A DNA stretch of 38,022 nt from Collinsella sp. (GTDB taxonomy: Bacteria; Actinomycetota; Coriobacteriia; Coriobacteriales; Coriobacteriaceae). The stretch spans positions 1 through 38,022 of the forward strand of contig DXMW01000022.1 in NCBI GenBank assembly GCA_019414045.1, given 5' to 3'. The notes below the pieces were generated by a model. The model was not told the DNA's origin, ran no database searches, and worked only from the letters and a program-made list of their open reading frames with translations. Both the position numbers and the translations under genes were made by a program. This document shows, in pieces, positions 31,277-38,022 of this stretch; positions within the stretch are counted from its first letter, which is position 1, and every line of letters begins with the position of its first letter.

Positions 31277-32290
31277 TTAGGCTTCGAGCAGACCGAGCTG
31301 CGGAACGATTTCGTCGCCGGCGGCAGTGCGGCCGAGCGAGCGCGGGGCTAAGTCATCCAGAACGGCGGCGAGATCCCACGGCAGCTCATCGCGGCACTCA
31401 ATGCGCTCCCCCGTCACGGGATGATCGAACGCCACACGCCAGGAATGGAGGAATTGCCTGGTCAAACCCTGGTCGGCACGCGCATCGCACTTACCGTAGA
31501 GCGGATCGCCCACGCAGGCGTGGTTGATATGGCGCATGTGCACGCGAATCTGATGCGTGCGACCCGTAAACAGGTGGCACTCGACGAGCGTATAGCCATC
31601 GTCAAAACGCGTGGAATCGAAGCGCTCGAGGACCCTAAAGGTCGTAATGGCCTGGCGCGCGAAAGGATCGTCCGAAACCGCCATCTTGACACGGTCGCGC
31701 GTAGAACGGGCAATGCCGGTGATAATGGTGCCCTCGTCCATGGCAATGTGGCCGTGGACGAGCGTAATGTAGCGGCGGTCGAGCGTGCGCGTGCGGATGA
31801 GATTCTGGAGCGCGCGCTGGGTGTCGTCGTCTTTTGCCGCGAGCATAAGGCCCGAGGTGTCACGATCCAGGCGATGCACGATGCCGGGGCGGTCCTCGCC
31901 CTGCACGGTGCCCAGATGGTCAATGCCACAGTGATAGACCAAGGCGTTCGCAAGGGTGCCGCTCTCGTGGCCATGGGCGGGATGGCACACCAGACCGCGC
32001 TGCTTGGAGAGCACGATGAGGTAGTCGTCCTCGTAGCGGATATCGAGGGGAATGGCCTCGGGAATCACATCGGTGGGATCGTGCGGCTCGGGCAAATCGA
32101 CCGAAATACGGTCGCCGGAGCGCACGGCATACTTTTTTGACAGGCATGTCTCGCCGTTGACGGCAACGGCACCGCCCTCGATCAGATGCGCGCAGGCAGA
32201 GCGCGTAGGGCAGCCGTCATTAGCGCCCAGATAGGCGTCAAGACGCTGACCAGCGGCATCGTCGGCAACAAGGATATGGATGTCGGCCAT
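31277..32290 (-). CDS. RluD-family rRNA pseudouridine synthase
   Basis: 337 residues that make pseudouridine in large-subunit rRNA. An N-terminal S4 RNA-binding domain (about 12-70, GQRLDAYLG...RSGDRISVDLP) precedes the catalytic domain with HRLDRDTSG, where D142 is the nucleophile. Other family marks are VCHPAHGHESGTLANAL, RRYITLVHG and the C-terminal FTGRTHQIRVHMRHINHACVGDPLYG. The start codon overlaps the lspA stop by one base (TAATG-type junction), so lspA and this gene form an operon, a common pair. Confidence 0.92.
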   Translation of the reverse strand: MADIHILVADDAAGQRLDAYLGANDGCPTRSACAHLIEGGAVAVNGETCLSKKYAVRSGDRISVDLPEPHDPTDVIPEAIPLDIRYEDDYLIVLSKQRGLVCHPAHGHESGTLANALVYHCGIDHLGTVQGEDRPGIVHRLDRDTSGLMLAAKDDDTQRALQNLIRTRTLDRRYITLVHGHIAMDEGTIITGIARSTRDRVKMAVSDDPFARQAITTFRVLERFDSTRFDDGYTLVECHLFTGRTHQIRVHMRHINHACVGDPLYGKCDARADQGLTRQFLHSWRVAFDHPVTGERIECRDELPWDLAAVLDDLAPRSLGRTAAGDEIVPQLGLLEA

Positions 32291-32889
32291 TAGCGCTCGC
32301 TCCTTTCGCGAATCTTGCGGGCACGCTCCCCACGCTGCTGGGCCTTGCGCTTAGCGCGGGCCTCGTCACGGGCGTTGAGTTCGGCGGTCGCGTCGACCTC
32401 ACGGGCCGCAGGACTCAAGAACATGTAGCCGATGAGGGCAAGCACCACACCGACCGTAATGCCGACATCGGCCACATTGAAGACGGGGAAGTCGATGAAG
32501 GTGGTGGCAATAAAATCGGTCACAAAGCCAAAAGCCAGACGGTCGATCGCATTGCCAATGGCGCCGCCCACGACCATAGCCATGCCCACAACCTCAAAGC
32601 GAGCAAGCTGGGGCGCGCGAAGCAAGTACACCGCGATCGCAACGATAACGACAAACGCCAGCACGGCAAACGCGAGGCCATGTCCCTCGCCCATGCTAAA
32701 GGCAGCACCGATGTTACGCACGAAAAGGAAGTCGATCACACCGGGGATAACAGTCACATGTAGAGCATCGCCGACGGCACGAACCGCAAGCTTGGTCAGC
32801 TGGTCAACAAGCAGCACGGCCAACGCCACGCTACCAGCAACACCCAACCGCCAACGCAAAGGCGGCGTCATATCCGCAGAACGACCCAA
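32290..32889 (-). CDS. lspA: lipoprotein signal peptidase (SPase II)
   Basis: Cleaves the signal peptide of prolipoproteins in the membrane. The 199 residues hold four hydrophobic helices, with the catalytic aspartates D116 (GNAIDRLAFGFVTDF) and D141 (FPVFNVADVGI) and the conserved VRNIGAAFS segment. The last ~45 residues are a highly charged, arginine-rich cytoplasmic tail, longer than usual. I use the TTG start at 32889 because AGGGG lies 6 bases ahead; an ATG at 32871 is the alternative. It overlaps the pseudouridine synthase by one base. Confidence 0.92.
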   Translation of the reverse strand: MGRSADMTPPLRWRLGVAGSVALAVLLVDQLTKLAVRAVGDALHVTVIPGVIDFLFVRNIGAAFSMGEGHGLAFAVLAFVVIVAIAVYLLRAPQLARFEVVGMAMVVGGAIGNAIDRLAFGFVTDFIATTFIDFPVFNVADVGITVGVVLALIGYMFLSPAAREVDATAELNARDEARAKRKAQQRGERARKIRERSER

Positions 32890-32990
32890 ATCAATCCCCT
32901 ACCCTCAAAAACATCGAATTACGTTTAACGCAAATCAATATCTTATATTGACCAGCAACGAAATAGCCGATGATTCGCTACCAACAGCGA

Positions 32991-33089
32991 AAACCCGCCA
33001 GAGCGAGCAAGGTGCCTTGAAGCAAGGCGGCATAGACCTTCTGGTCATGCCGCCGAAGCTGAAAGGCAGATTGCCGCTCTGGCGGGTTT
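32991..33089 (-). terminator. 99-base long hairpin downstream of ileS, probable terminator
   Basis: A perfect 15-bp outer stem (32991-33005 with 33075-33089), an inner stretch with GCAA/TTGC and TGCCTT/AAGGCA pairs, and an apical 12-bp stem with one bulged A (33026-33038 with 33043-33054, loop TTCT). On the minus strand the outer stem ends in GGGTTTTCG. It is the last structure before the lspA leader and begins 41 bases past the ileS stop. Confidence 0.7.
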
Positions 33090-33102
33090 GCAGCGTCGAG
33101 CC

Positions 33103-33130
33103 GTTACGCGGTTTGGTAAAACCGCGTAAC
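33103..33130. other. 12-bp perfect hairpin at the ileS stop
   Basis: GTTACGCGGTTT (33103-33114) pairs perfectly with AAACCGCGTAAC (33119-33130) around GGTA. It touches the ileS stop codon and has no T run. It may protect the 3' end or form part of a repeat with the longer hairpin next to it. Confidence 0.6.
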
Positions 33131-35931
33131 TAGAGTGCGTTCGCACACCTCTCGCAGATGTGAGCGTGGCCGTTGTACTCGCCGACGGTGGTGCGGTAGT
33201 TCCAGCAACGGTCGCAGCACTCGCCCTCGGCAGCCTCGATGGCAACGGAGAGCTCCTCGCCCTGGGTCAGTTCAACAGCGGAGACGATGTAGAACTCGGC
33301 CAGGTCGACGGCCTTGTCGCCGGTCAGCAGCGCATACATCTCGGCGGGAACGACCGCCTTGACGCGGACCTGTTGGCTCTTAGTGAAGGTGCCGGCGGAG
33401 CGGGCGTCCTCAAGGGCCTTGGTCACGGCGCTACGGAGCTCGAGCGAAGCCTCGAGCACGCCCTCAAACTCGTTGGCCTCGTCGACCGTGATGGGCGACT
33501 TGTACCAATCGAGCAGCGCGGCGTACTTCTGGTGATCGACGCAGCCGGCAGGCGCATAGGCCATGGCCTCGTCGACGGTGTAGGACAGAATCGGCTGCAG
33601 ATCGCGCATGAGCATCGAGAAGAGCTCAGCGAGCACGGTCTGGGCGCTGCGGCGCTCGAGCGAACCGGGCTTGTCGCAGTACAGACGATCCTTCAGGGCG
33701 TCGAGGTACACGTTGGAAAGCTCGGTAACCACAAAGTCGTAAAGCGCACGGTAAGCGCGCGGGAACTCGTAGCAAGAGTAAGCGTCGTCGACCTCGGCCT
33801 GGACCTGGGTCAGACGGGCAACCATGAGCTTGTCGAGCGGCAGCAGGTCGGAAAAAGCGACGCCGTCGGTCTCGGGCTCAAACTGGCCCTCGAGCTCGGA
33901 AAGCAGGAAGCGCAGCGTGTTGCGGAAGCGACGGTAGGCATCGGACGTACGAGCGAGAATCTCGTGGTCGATGGAGACGTCGGAGCTAGTATCGACGGAG
34001 GCGACCCACAGGCGGATGATGTCGGCGCCCATCTCGTCACAGACCTTGTTGGGGTCGATGACGTTACCGAGCGACTTGGACATCTTGCGACCCTGGCCGT
34101 CGAGCGTGAAGCCCTGCGAGACGACCGCCTTGTACGGAGCGTGACCGTTGGCGCCCACCGAGGTGAGCAGCGAGCTCTGGAACCAACCGCGGTGCTGGTC
34201 GGAGCCCTCGAGATACACGTCCGCCGGATACTCCAGCTCGGAGCGATACTCGCAGACGGCCTTCCAGGAGACGCCGGAGTCCCACCACACGTCGAGGATG
34301 TCCTTATCAGCCTTGAGGTGATGGCCGCCGCACTTGGGGCAGACGCAGGCCTCGCCCAGGTAGCTCTCGGGAGCGTCAGTGAACCAGGCGTCGGAGCCCT
34401 TCTCGTGGAAGAGCTTGATGACGGCGTCGAGCGTGGCGTCGTTCATGACCTTCTCGCCGCAGTCGGCGCATGTGTAGCTCGGGATAGGCACGCCCCAGTT
34501 GCGCTGACGGCTGATGCACCAGTCGGGACGCTGCTCGACCATGGCGCCGATGCGGTTTGCCGCGTGGGCCGGATACCACTTGACGTTCTCACGGACCTCC
34601 TTGCCAGCCTGCTCGCGCAAACCGGTCTTGTCCATCGAGACGAACCACTGGTCGGTAGCACGGAAGAGCACCGGGTGCTTGCAGCGCCAGCAGTGCGGAT
34701 AGCTGTGCGTGATCTTCTTCTCGAGGACCAGGGTGCCGCGCTCGCGCAGGAACTCGATGATGTGCGGGTTGGCCTCATCGGTATCCATACCGCTGAAGGG
34801 GCCACCAGTACCAAACTCCTCACCGGTGTAGAACTTGCCGTCGTCATCGACCGGCATGCAGATGTCGGTGATGCCCTCCTTGAGGCAGGCAAAGTAGTCG
34901 TCAACGCCGTGGCCGGGCGAGTTGTGGACGATACCGGTACCGTCGTCGACACCGACGTAATCGGCCAGCAGCGCCACGCCCTCGACGCCGTCAAAGATCG
35001 GCTGCTTGTAGCGGATGTGGTGGAAGGTCTCGGCGGGAACCACATAGGGCTTGCCGTCGACCATGACCGGGGTGTACTCCCAGCCAAACTCCTCGCAGCA
35101 CTTGGGAGCCAGGTCCTCGAGCATGACCTCGGCACGACCATCGTGCTCAACGGCGACGTAGGCGGCGCCGGGCTTAAGGGAAACGGCCTGGTCGGAGGGA
35201 ATGGTCCACGGCGTGGTCGTCCAGATGATAAAGTCGACCGGGCCGTCGAAGTCCTCGAGGCCGGCGGGCTTGGAGGTCATCTCAAAGCGCACGAAGATGG
35301 ACGGGCTCGTCTCGTCGGAGTACTCGATCTCGGCCTCGGCCAGCGCAGTGTGGCAGTGCTTGCACCAGTGAACCGGCTTGTGGCCGCGATAGATCATGCC
35401 CTTATCGAACATCGCCTTGAAAACCTCGATGTCGGCGGCGTCATGCTGGTGATAGAGCGTCAGGTAGGGGTTGTCCCAGTCGCCGAGCACGCCCAAGCGA
35501 CGGAAACCGGCCTTCTGAAGCTCAATGTTCTCGACAGCGAACTCGTTGCAGAGCTCACGAATCTTGGCCGTGGGGGTCTGGTTAAACTTCTCGGTGCCAA
35601 GCTTCTCCTCGACCTTGTGCTCGATCGGCTGGCCGTGGCAGTCCCAACCGGGGACGTAGGGAACCTCATAGCCCTGCATCATCCAGTAGCGGTTGATCAT
35701 GTCCTTAGAAATCTTGTTCATGGCGTGGCCGATGTGGATCGGACCGTTGGCGTACGGAGGGCCGTCGTGCAGCACGAACTTCTTGTGACCCTCGTTCTTC
35801 TTCAGAACTTGCTCGTAGACCTTGTTGTCCTGCCAGTCCTTGAGTCGCTTGGGCTCGGACTTGGAAAGACCGGCACGCATGGGAAATCCGGTTTTAGGCA
35901 GATTCATCGTCTGCTTGTACTCGTTTGCCAC
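33130..35931 (-). CDS. ileS: isoleucyl-tRNA synthetase
   Basis: Charges tRNA-Ile and edits valine. 933 residues, GTG start with AAAGGGG close ahead. Class I signatures HIGH (66-69, in PIHIGHAMNK) and KMSKS (about 613-617, in GRKMSKSLGN) are intact. The CP1 editing domain contains the WTTTPWTIPSDQA motif. The C-terminal zinc finger has two cysteine pairs (CCDRCWNYR and ICERCANAL). This is the bacterial, shorter form rather than the eukaryote-like one. Its leader carries a T-box riboswitch. Confidence 0.97.
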   Translation of the reverse strand: MANEYKQTMNLPKTGFPMRAGLSKSEPKRLKDWQDNKVYEQVLKKNEGHKKFVLHDGPPYANGPIHIGHAMNKISKDMINRYWMMQGYEVPYVPGWDCHGQPIEHKVEEKLGTEKFNQTPTAKIRELCNEFAVENIELQKAGFRRLGVLGDWDNPYLTLYHQHDAADIEVFKAMFDKGMIYRGHKPVHWCKHCHTALAEAEIEYSDETSPSIFVRFEMTSKPAGLEDFDGPVDFIIWTTTPWTIPSDQAVSLKPGAAYVAVEHDGRAEVMLEDLAPKCCEEFGWEYTPVMVDGKPYVVPAETFHHIRYKQPIFDGVEGVALLADYVGVDDGTGIVHNSPGHGVDDYFACLKEGITDICMPVDDDGKFYTGEEFGTGGPFSGMDTDEANPHIIEFLRERGTLVLEKKITHSYPHCWRCKHPVLFRATDQWFVSMDKTGLREQAGKEVRENVKWYPAHAANRIGAMVEQRPDWCISRQRNWGVPIPSYTCADCGEKVMNDATLDAVIKLFHEKGSDAWFTDAPESYLGEACVCPKCGGHHLKADKDILDVWWDSGVSWKAVCEYRSELEYPADVYLEGSDQHRGWFQSSLLTSVGANGHAPYKAVVSQGFTLDGQGRKMSKSLGNVIDPNKVCDEMGADIIRLWVASVDTSSDVSIDHEILARTSDAYRRFRNTLRFLLSELEGQFEPETDGVAFSDLLPLDKLMVARLTQVQAEVDDAYSCYEFPRAYRALYDFVVTELSNVYLDALKDRLYCDKPGSLERRSAQTVLAELFSMLMRDLQPILSYTVDEAMAYAPAGCVDHQKYAALLDWYKSPITVDEANEFEGVLEASLELRSAVTKALEDARSAGTFTKSQQVRVKAVVPAEMYALLTGDKAVDLAEFYIVSAVELTQGEELSVAIEAAEGECCDRCWNYRTTVGEYNGHAHICERCANAL

Positions 35932-35974
35932 GGTACCCCTTTCATGTCATGGGCGCGCACGCCCTCTGGGCACC

Positions 35975-36280
35975 AAAAAAGCGCCCGTCCCTACAAGCTG
36001 GGACGAAGCGCCGCAAAACGGACTGTACGCCCGCAAAAGCTCTTCGCTTAACCACCCAGCTTAGATGCCCTCGCCCGCGTATTCGCGCGCTCGCATCCGT
36101 TACTCGGCTGGCCTGTATCGACGACCATCTCGGCGATATCTACTAAGACGAACCTGCGCGGCACGTCCGTTGGGACCGCAGCTCCGGGGTGATTTTCATC
36201 GGTCGCATGCACGGGTTCTCAGCGCTCCCCGCTCTCTGTAGCATGCGGACGGCCGACTACTCGTCCCCATCAACGCTTAT
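35975..36280 (-). promoter_or_regulatory. T-box riboswitch of ileS (Ile specifier, transcription attenuation)
   Basis: Read on the minus strand, Stem I shows GATGGGGACGAGTAG (from 36272), a distal arm GCATGC/GCATGC with ACAGAGAGC and GAGAACCCG, and a specifier loop TGAAAATCA closed by GGGG/CCCC, giving ATC (36191-36193) = isoleucine. The T-box GGGTGGTTAAGCG (36045-36057) carries the TGGT that pairs with the tRNA acceptor end. AAGCTGGG and CCCAGCTT, plus CGAAG and CTTCG, can form the antiterminator. The competing terminator is GCGCTTCGTCCC / GGGACGG-GCGC with six T (35975-36012). Uncharged tRNA-Ile would favour read-through into ileS. Confidence 0.88.
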
Positions 36281-36417
36281 GCGGAGTATGCTAGCACGTT
36301 CCGCGCCAGCGAAAAACCCTCAACACTGGTTTTATACGTTCGAAATTTCTTGCGGCCGTGGACTTTCTCCTGGAGCAAAATACCTGTAAGCACTTTATCG
36401 AACGAAAGAAGGTTGCT

Positions 36418-37506
36418 ATGCGCACGATCGGAATGAGCGACTACACCGTTGGCGAGGATTGCTTTATCGAGCTGCCCGCCGCACTGGCAGAGTACGGAGC
36501 GACCAAGGTCGCCATCATTGGTGGTAAACGAGCACTGGCCGCAGCACTTCCCGGTATCGAAGCTGCGCTGGCAGGTACCGACGTCGAGATTCTGGAGACG
36601 CGCGTCTACGGCACCAACAGTACGCGCGCAAATATCGCCAAGGTCGTAAACTCCCCTGCCTGCCAGGAAGCTGACGTGCTTATCGCATGCGGCGGCGGCA
36701 AGGCGCTCGACACCGTGAAGACCGCAGCTATCGAGCTCAAGAAGATTGTCTTTACGGTACCGACGATCTGTTCCAACTGCTCCGCCGCGACCGCCATTGC
36801 CGTCGTCTACAACGACGACGGCTCGCTCGAGGGCTATTCGTACCCCAACCGCCCCGCGCACATCTTCATCAACCCCAAGATCATCGCCAAGGCACCGGCA
36901 GAGTACTTCTGGGCCGGCGTGGGCGATGCCCTGTCCAAGCAGCCCGAGGTCGAGTACGCCACGAGCGCCGGCAACTTGGAGCACACGGCCGGCCTTGGCC
37001 TGGCACTCGCGCACACCTGTTCCGAGCCGCTGTTTACCTATGGCGTCCAGGGTCTTGAGGACGTGCGCCAGGACCAGTCGACCGAAGCCGTCAAGCAGAT
37101 CGCGCTCGACATCGTGGTCAACACGGGCTATGTCTCGAACCTGACCAACCAAAACGATTACTACTACAACTCGAGCGTGGCGCACGCGTTCTACAACGCT
37201 TCCTGCAGCATTCCTCGCGAGGGCTCCTACCTGCACGGTGAGGTCGTGAGCCTGGGCGTGCTGGTGCTGTTCGCCTACACGGGCGATACCGAGAACCTTG
37301 AGCGCTACTCAGCCTTTAACAAGCAGATGGGACTGCCCGTGACGCTTGAGCAGGTCGGGCTTTCCGAGTCCGATATCCCCGCCCTGTGCGAGTACGCGCA
37401 CACCACCAACGAGTGGAAGCAGGGAAACCCCGAGCCCTTCACCGACGAAAAGTTCGCCGCCGCCATCAAGGCTGCCAACACCTACGGCCACACGCTCCTC
37501 GCCTAA
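36418..37506 (+). CDS. iron-containing alcohol dehydrogenase, glycerol dehydrogenase-like
   Basis: A 362-residue NAD(P)-dependent oxidoreductase of the GldA/DHQS-like superfamily. The ATG at 36418 has AAGAAGG 5 bases ahead. The nucleotide-binding loop is CGGGKALDTVK (91-101), followed by FTVPTICSNCSAATAIAVVY. The three metal ligands are visible: D170 (GVGDALSK), H256 (SVAHAFYN) and H273 (LHGEVVSLG). It probably oxidises glycerol or a related diol, or reduces the ketone; substrate is not fixed by sequence. It is a single-gene unit, divergent from ileS, with two terminators behind it. Confidence 0.88.
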   Translation: MRTIGMSDYTVGEDCFIELPAALAEYGATKVAIIGGKRALAAALPGIEAALAGTDVEILETRVYGTNSTRANIAKVVNSPACQEADVLIACGGGKALDTVKTAAIELKKIVFTVPTICSNCSAATAIAVVYNDDGSLEGYSYPNRPAHIFINPKIIAKAPAEYFWAGVGDALSKQPEVEYATSAGNLEHTAGLGLALAHTCSEPLFTYGVQGLEDVRQDQSTEAVKQIALDIVVNTGYVSNLTNQNDYYYNSSVAHAFYNASCSIPREGSYLHGEVVSLGVLVLFAYTGDTENLERYSAFNKQMGLPVTLEQVGLSESDIPALCEYAHTTNEWKQGNPEPFTDEKFAAAIKAANTYGHTLLA

Positions 37507-37512
37507 CCTACC

Positions 37513-37553
37513 AAAACCACCACAAAGGGGACAGGCACCTTTCTGGTGGTTTT
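37513..37553 (+). terminator. terminator of the dehydrogenase, second copy of the dispersed hairpin
   Basis: AAAACCACCACAAAGG (37513-37528) pairs with the arm at 37538-37553 with one mismatch, loop GGACAGGCA, T-rich 3' end, 6 bases past the stop. Arms and loop are the reverse complement of the hairpin at 29850-29890. Confidence 0.8.
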
Positions 37554-37605
37554 ATATTGCTCCAGCATTCAGTTCGTACTCGGAACGGTAAACAGAAACG
37601 AACAG

Positions 37606-37649
37606 AGGCAGGGTATCATCGTGGTGATGGTATCCTGCCTTTTGTTTTG
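37606..37649 (+). terminator. second Rho-independent terminator
   Basis: AGGCAGG-GTATCATC (37606-37620) pairs with GATGGTATCCTGCCT (37626-37640), allowing G-T pairs, and TTTTGTTTTG follows. It may back up the first terminator or end a short transcript from the gap. Confidence 0.65.
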
Positions 37650-37652
37650 CGG

Positions 37653-37681
37653 GATCAAGGTCGCTTTGTGCGAACTTGATC
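37653..37681. other. 29-base hairpin/palindrome
   Basis: GATCAAG (37653-37659) with CTTGATC (37675-37681), and inner TCGC (37661-37664) with GCGA (37670-37673) around TTTGT. No T run follows on either strand. Operator, RNA hairpin or repeat fragment are all possible. Confidence 0.45.
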
Positions 37682-37713
37682 GTCCCCCTATATGGCGCGT
37701 TTGGGGGTAATCG

Positions 37714-37842
37714 CTGCGTACGTGCGTACCGGGAGCCTGTACACCTCTGACAATGTGTAACACACTAGACTTTGTTCCAAAGTCCGTGTGCTAAGGGGCA
37801 GGCCCCTTAGAATTCCTGTGGAGTGTGTACGCACGTACGCAG
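37714..37842. repeat. 129-base element bounded by 16-bp perfect inverted repeats, with nested hairpins
   Basis: CTGCGTACGTGCGTAC (37714-37729) and its exact complement (37827-37842) enclose two hairpins: CACAC..GACTTTG-TTC-CAAAGTC..GTGTG (37761-37790) and CTAAGGGG-CAGG-CCCCTTAG (37791-37810). No open frame with a ribosome binding site lies inside. No obvious target-site duplication flanks it. It sits where the sequence turns from GC-rich to AT-rich. Confidence 0.75.
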
Positions 37843-37946
37843 GAAAACGGCAAAATTTCGCTATATCAGGGCGTTCTTTCATTGGAGAGTATGGTATACA
37901 CGGCTTAGTTCAACAAATAAGAATTTATATATAAAGGAGAATATTG

Positions 37947-38022
37947 ATGAAACTGTTTTTATGTTCTCACTTTTCAAGTGTAGGAAGTCTGATAAAGGAA
38001 GAAATTGAAAATAAAAAAGTCG
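37947..38022 (+). CDS. S51-peptidase / type 1 glutamine amidotransferase-like protein, 5' fragment
   Basis: The first 25 codons read MKLFLCSHFSSVGSLIKEEI then ENKKV, preceded by AAAGGAG at 7 bases; the window ends inside the gene. The start resembles dipeptidase E-like (S51) proteins annotated as type 1 glutamine amidotransferase-like, as recalled from such proteins; this rests on a short stretch only. Codons are AT-rich (AAA, TTT, TTA, ATA), unlike all other genes here, and the 60 bases upstream are also AT-rich, which suggests transfer from a low-GC donor such as a Firmicute. Confidence 0.6.
   Translation, partial: MKLFLCSHFSSVGSLIKEEIENKKV

Noticed and set aside
33160..36051. A 963-codon plus-strand open frame
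   Set aside because: Antisense shadow of ileS; the minus-strand gene has all synthetase motifs.
37569..37763. A 64-codon minus-strand frame in the right intergenic region
   Set aside because: No ribosome binding site, runs over two hairpins, and the translation has no protein-like pattern.
37714..37842. CRISPR-like repeat unit
   Set aside because: There is only one pair of inverted arms and no series of direct repeats with spacers.

Overview
The window looks like a chromosomal segment of a Coriobacteriia actinobacterium, most likely Collinsella or a close relative. This is inferred from the moderately high GC, the gene repertoire and the gene order; no database search was run. Nearly all of it is conserved core genome, with most genes on the minus strand in tightly packed operons. 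Only the last ~150 bases are clearly AT-rich and foreign-looking.

Layout. (a) 1-1804: two tandem tRNA-Glu(CTC) genes, the first cut by the window edge, and the CCA-adding enzyme. (b) 1838-9750: a fructose-type phosphotransferase locus. A RpiR-family regulator (+) is divergent from a IIBCA permease (-), which is followed by HPr, enzyme I and two paralogous 1-phosphofructokinase-like kinases. The 549-base gap between permease and HPr holds two large palindromes and a terminator but no gene. (c) 9810-14907: efp - asp23 - nusB - xseB - tlyA - nadK - recN, a condensed version of the order known from Bacillus and actinobacteria. (d) 15068-23007: alaS - ruvX - mltG - yqeG - aroK - aroB-like - M24 peptidase. 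This is the actinobacterial alaS-to-efp neighbourhood with most shikimate genes missing and an AroB homologue that has lost its metal ligands. (e) 23202-26610: a small membrane protein (+), then on the minus strand DUF948 protein, RsbW-like protein, SigB-type sigma factor and AI-2E-family exporter as one overlapping operon. (f) 26706-31194: rarA, a dGTPase-like HD hydrolase, a small prepilin peptidase and a processive GT2 glycosyltransferase. (g) 31277-36280: rluD, lspA, ileS, and upstream of ileS a T-box riboswitch with an isoleucine (ATC) specifier and a transcription terminator. (h) 36418-38022: an iron-containing alcohol dehydrogenase (+), then a 440-base gene-free stretch full of hairpins, then the start of an AT-rich S51-like gene.

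How the parts work together. PEP phosphate would pass EI -> HPr -> IIA/IIB of the permease. Incoming fructose 1-phosphate would be phosphorylated by one or both PfkB kinases, and the RpiR regulator, with its sugar-phosphate-binding SIS domain, probably controls the locus through TGAAAG half-sites over the fruA start. The stress sigma factor lies with its presumed anti-sigma factor and two membrane proteins. The ileS leader couples synthetase expression to uncharged tRNA-Ile.

The best candidates for something undescribed are the metal-ligand-less AroB homologue with a new cysteine cluster, the RsbW-like protein without its ATP-binding asparagine, the 40-bp perfect inverted repeat upstream of ptsH, and the nested inverted-repeat element at the GC boundary near the right end.
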